Shown here: positions 62,928 to 64,000 of the stretch, piece after piece | Layout of the letters: the number at the start of each line of letters is the position of its first letter | Position numbering within the stretch: the stretch's first letter is position 1 | Source: a virus | Length of the DNA stretch: 64,000 nt | Direction: 5' to 3' (one strand) | IMG/VR virus record: IMGVR_UViG_3300005577_000030 | Coordinates: 20,596-84,595 of that record | Translations under genes and position numbers: made by a program | The notes under the pieces: generated by a model | Told to the model about the DNA's origin: nothing | Databases searched by the model: none | The model's input: only the letters and a program-made list of their open reading frames with translations

Positions 62928-64000
62928 ATGTTAAAAATAGAAAAATTGTCACAAAAAATTCCGGTATATGATTTAACTGTTAAAGATAATCATAATTTTT
63001 TTGCTAATAAGATTTTGGTTCATAATTGCGCCGAAATAATTGAATATTCTGATGATCAATCAACCGCAGTATGTAATTTAGCATCTATCTCACTACCTTC
63101 TTGCGTTGAAGGTAAAAAATATAAACGAACATTTAATTTTCAAAAACTATATGATATTACTTATCAATTAACTATAAATTTAAATAAAGTTATAGACATA
63201 GAATATTATCCTGTTGAAGAAGCTAAATATTCTAATTTAAAAAATAGACCTATCGGTATTGGTATTCAGGGTTTAGCTGATGTTTTTGCTTTGATGCGAT
63301 TAACCTGGGATAGCAAAGAAGCTTTAATATTAAATCAGCATATAGCTGAAACAATGTATTATGCTTCGTTAAATGCTTCTGCAGATCTGGCTAAAAAAGA
63401 TGGTCCTTATGAATCTTATTCTGGATCACCATTAAGTGAAGGTATTTTTCAATTTGATTTATGGAATACTAAACCTACATTGGAAACATGGGATTGGGAT
63501 AAATTAAAGAAAAAAATTAAAAAATATGGTGTTCGGAATTCGCTGTTATTAGCTAACATGCCAACAGCTTCTACGTCTAATATACTTGGTAATACCGAAT
63601 GTTTTGAACCAATTACTTCCAATATTTATACGCGCCAAACATTAAGTGGTGAATTTGTACAAGTAAATAAATATTTGCTAGAAGATTTAATTGAATTAGG
63701 ATTATGGAATGATACACTTAAGCAAAAAATTATAGCTTCAAATGGATCAATTCAAAACATTGCTGAAATTCCAGATGATATTAAATTATTATATAAGACT
63801 GTTTGGGAAATATCTCAAAAAATAATAATTGATATGGCAGCTGCTCGCGGTCCTTTTATTTGTCAGTCACAAAGCATGAACCTTTATATTAAAGAAGCAA
63901 ATACTGCTAAGGTTACCTCTGCAATATTTTATGCTTGGGAAAAAGGATTAAAAACTTTGGTGTATTATTTAAGAACTACAGCTGCACGCGAAGCTGCTAA
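62928..64000 (+). CDS. nrdA: C-intein fused to ribonucleotide reductase large subunit, C-terminal half (3' end missing)
   Basis: 357 codons are visible; the gene runs off the window. Residues 1-33 are a C-intein: VYDLTVKDNHNFFANKILVHN (blocks F and G, ending His-Asn). The C-extein begins at Cys34 (codon 63027): CAEIIEYSDDQ, TAVCNLASI with C49, GIGIQGLADVFALM, MPTASTSNILGN, and VYYLRTTAA with the radical-transfer Tyr pair. After splicing, Cys34 becomes residue 434, equal to the thiyl-radical Cys429 of human RRM1. GGAG 5 bases before the ATG. It was the start codon that marked this as a separate gene rather than a frameshift. Confidence 0.93.
   Translation, partial: MLKIEKLSQKIPVYDLTVKDNHNFFANKILVHNCAEIIEYSDDQSTAVCNLASISLPSCVEGKKYKRTFNFQKLYDITYQLTINLNKVIDIEYYPVEEAKYSNLKNRPIGIGIQGLADVFALMRLTWDSKEALILNQHIAETMYYASLNASADLAKKDGPYESYSGSPLSEGIFQFDLWNTKPTLETWDWDKLKKKIKKYGVRNSLLLANMPTASTSNILGNTECFEPITSNIYTRQTLSGEFVQVNKYLLEDLIELGLWNDTLKQKIIASNGSIQNIAEIPDDIKLLYKTVWEISQKIIIDMAAARGPFICQSQSMNLYIKEANTAKVTSAIFYAWEKGLKTLVYYLRTTAAREAA

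Noticed and set aside
60191-64000. nrdA interrupted by a frameshift, pseudogene formation or a group I intron
   Set aside because: The breaks coincide with intact intein blocks A/B and F/G, a nucleophilic Cys at each side, a His-Asn end and a full-length nuclease gene; the coding part is uninterrupted and the Cys spacing is restored at protein level, not by RNA splicing.

Overview
The window is 64 kb of a large, very AT-rich tailed-phage genome with a contractile tail. The evidence is a block of myovirus baseplate genes (gp27-like hub, gp5-like spike, gp25-like wedge, gpJ/gp6-like wedge), T4-style replication and nucleotide genes (SF2 helicase, DnaC-like loader, DnaB-like helicase, class I ribonucleotide reductase), a sigma factor and a tubulin/FtsZ-like protein. 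Every gene I can support lies on the + strand. Genes are packed with 4- or 8-base overlaps or gaps of a few bases. No gene-free stretch exceeds 300 bases; the longest gap (27819-27994) is 176 bases. I see no tRNA, IS element or CRISPR array. The host cannot be read from the sequence. Ribosome sites, where present, are AAGGA-type.

Layout. (1) 1-24949: tail and baseplate genes, ending in two very large proteins, one with two LamG-like domains and one with a dockerin-like pair of calcium loops. (2) 24962-25966: a 2H phosphoesterase and two small unknowns. (3) 25978-48807: a 23 kb glycan island. It carries about twelve glycosyltransferases, including GT10-like and GT11-like fucosyltransferases, a NodU-type carbamoyltransferase, a module for making an activated sugar or alditol (nucleotidyltransferase-kinase fusion, aldolase-like protein, two HAD proteins, second nucleotidyltransferase, cupin), a methyltransferase, and Gmd, Fcl and RmlB-like enzymes. 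Gmd plus Fcl would make GDP-L-fucose from host GDP-mannose, the donor for the two fucosyltransferases. (4) 48817-50253: a tubulin-like GTPase, followed by a 12-bp hairpin. (5) 50333-52847: an SF2 helicase and two unknowns. (6) 52852-55783: fourteen tandem genes for paralogous 62-75 aa proteins with a conserved H...CxxC...C pattern and a near-invariant C-terminal helix; this is the most novel feature. (7) 55786-60162: helicase loader, replicative helicase, small proteins, FmdB-like zinc ribbon, sigma factor and NrdB. (8) 60191-64000: NrdA broken into two genes by a naturally split intein, with a homing endonuclease gene between the halves.

The two main discoveries are the 14-member family and the fractured nrdA. 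In nrdA the intein sits exactly before the catalytic thiyl-radical cysteine, so protein trans-splicing is needed to rebuild the active site. Both ribonucleotide reductase subunits look like the eukaryote-type class I enzyme, including the C-terminal tail of NrdB. The tubulin-like protein, the double fucosylation pathway, the dockerin-like repeats in a baseplate protein and the 2H phosphoesterase (possible anti-defence role) also deserve follow-up.
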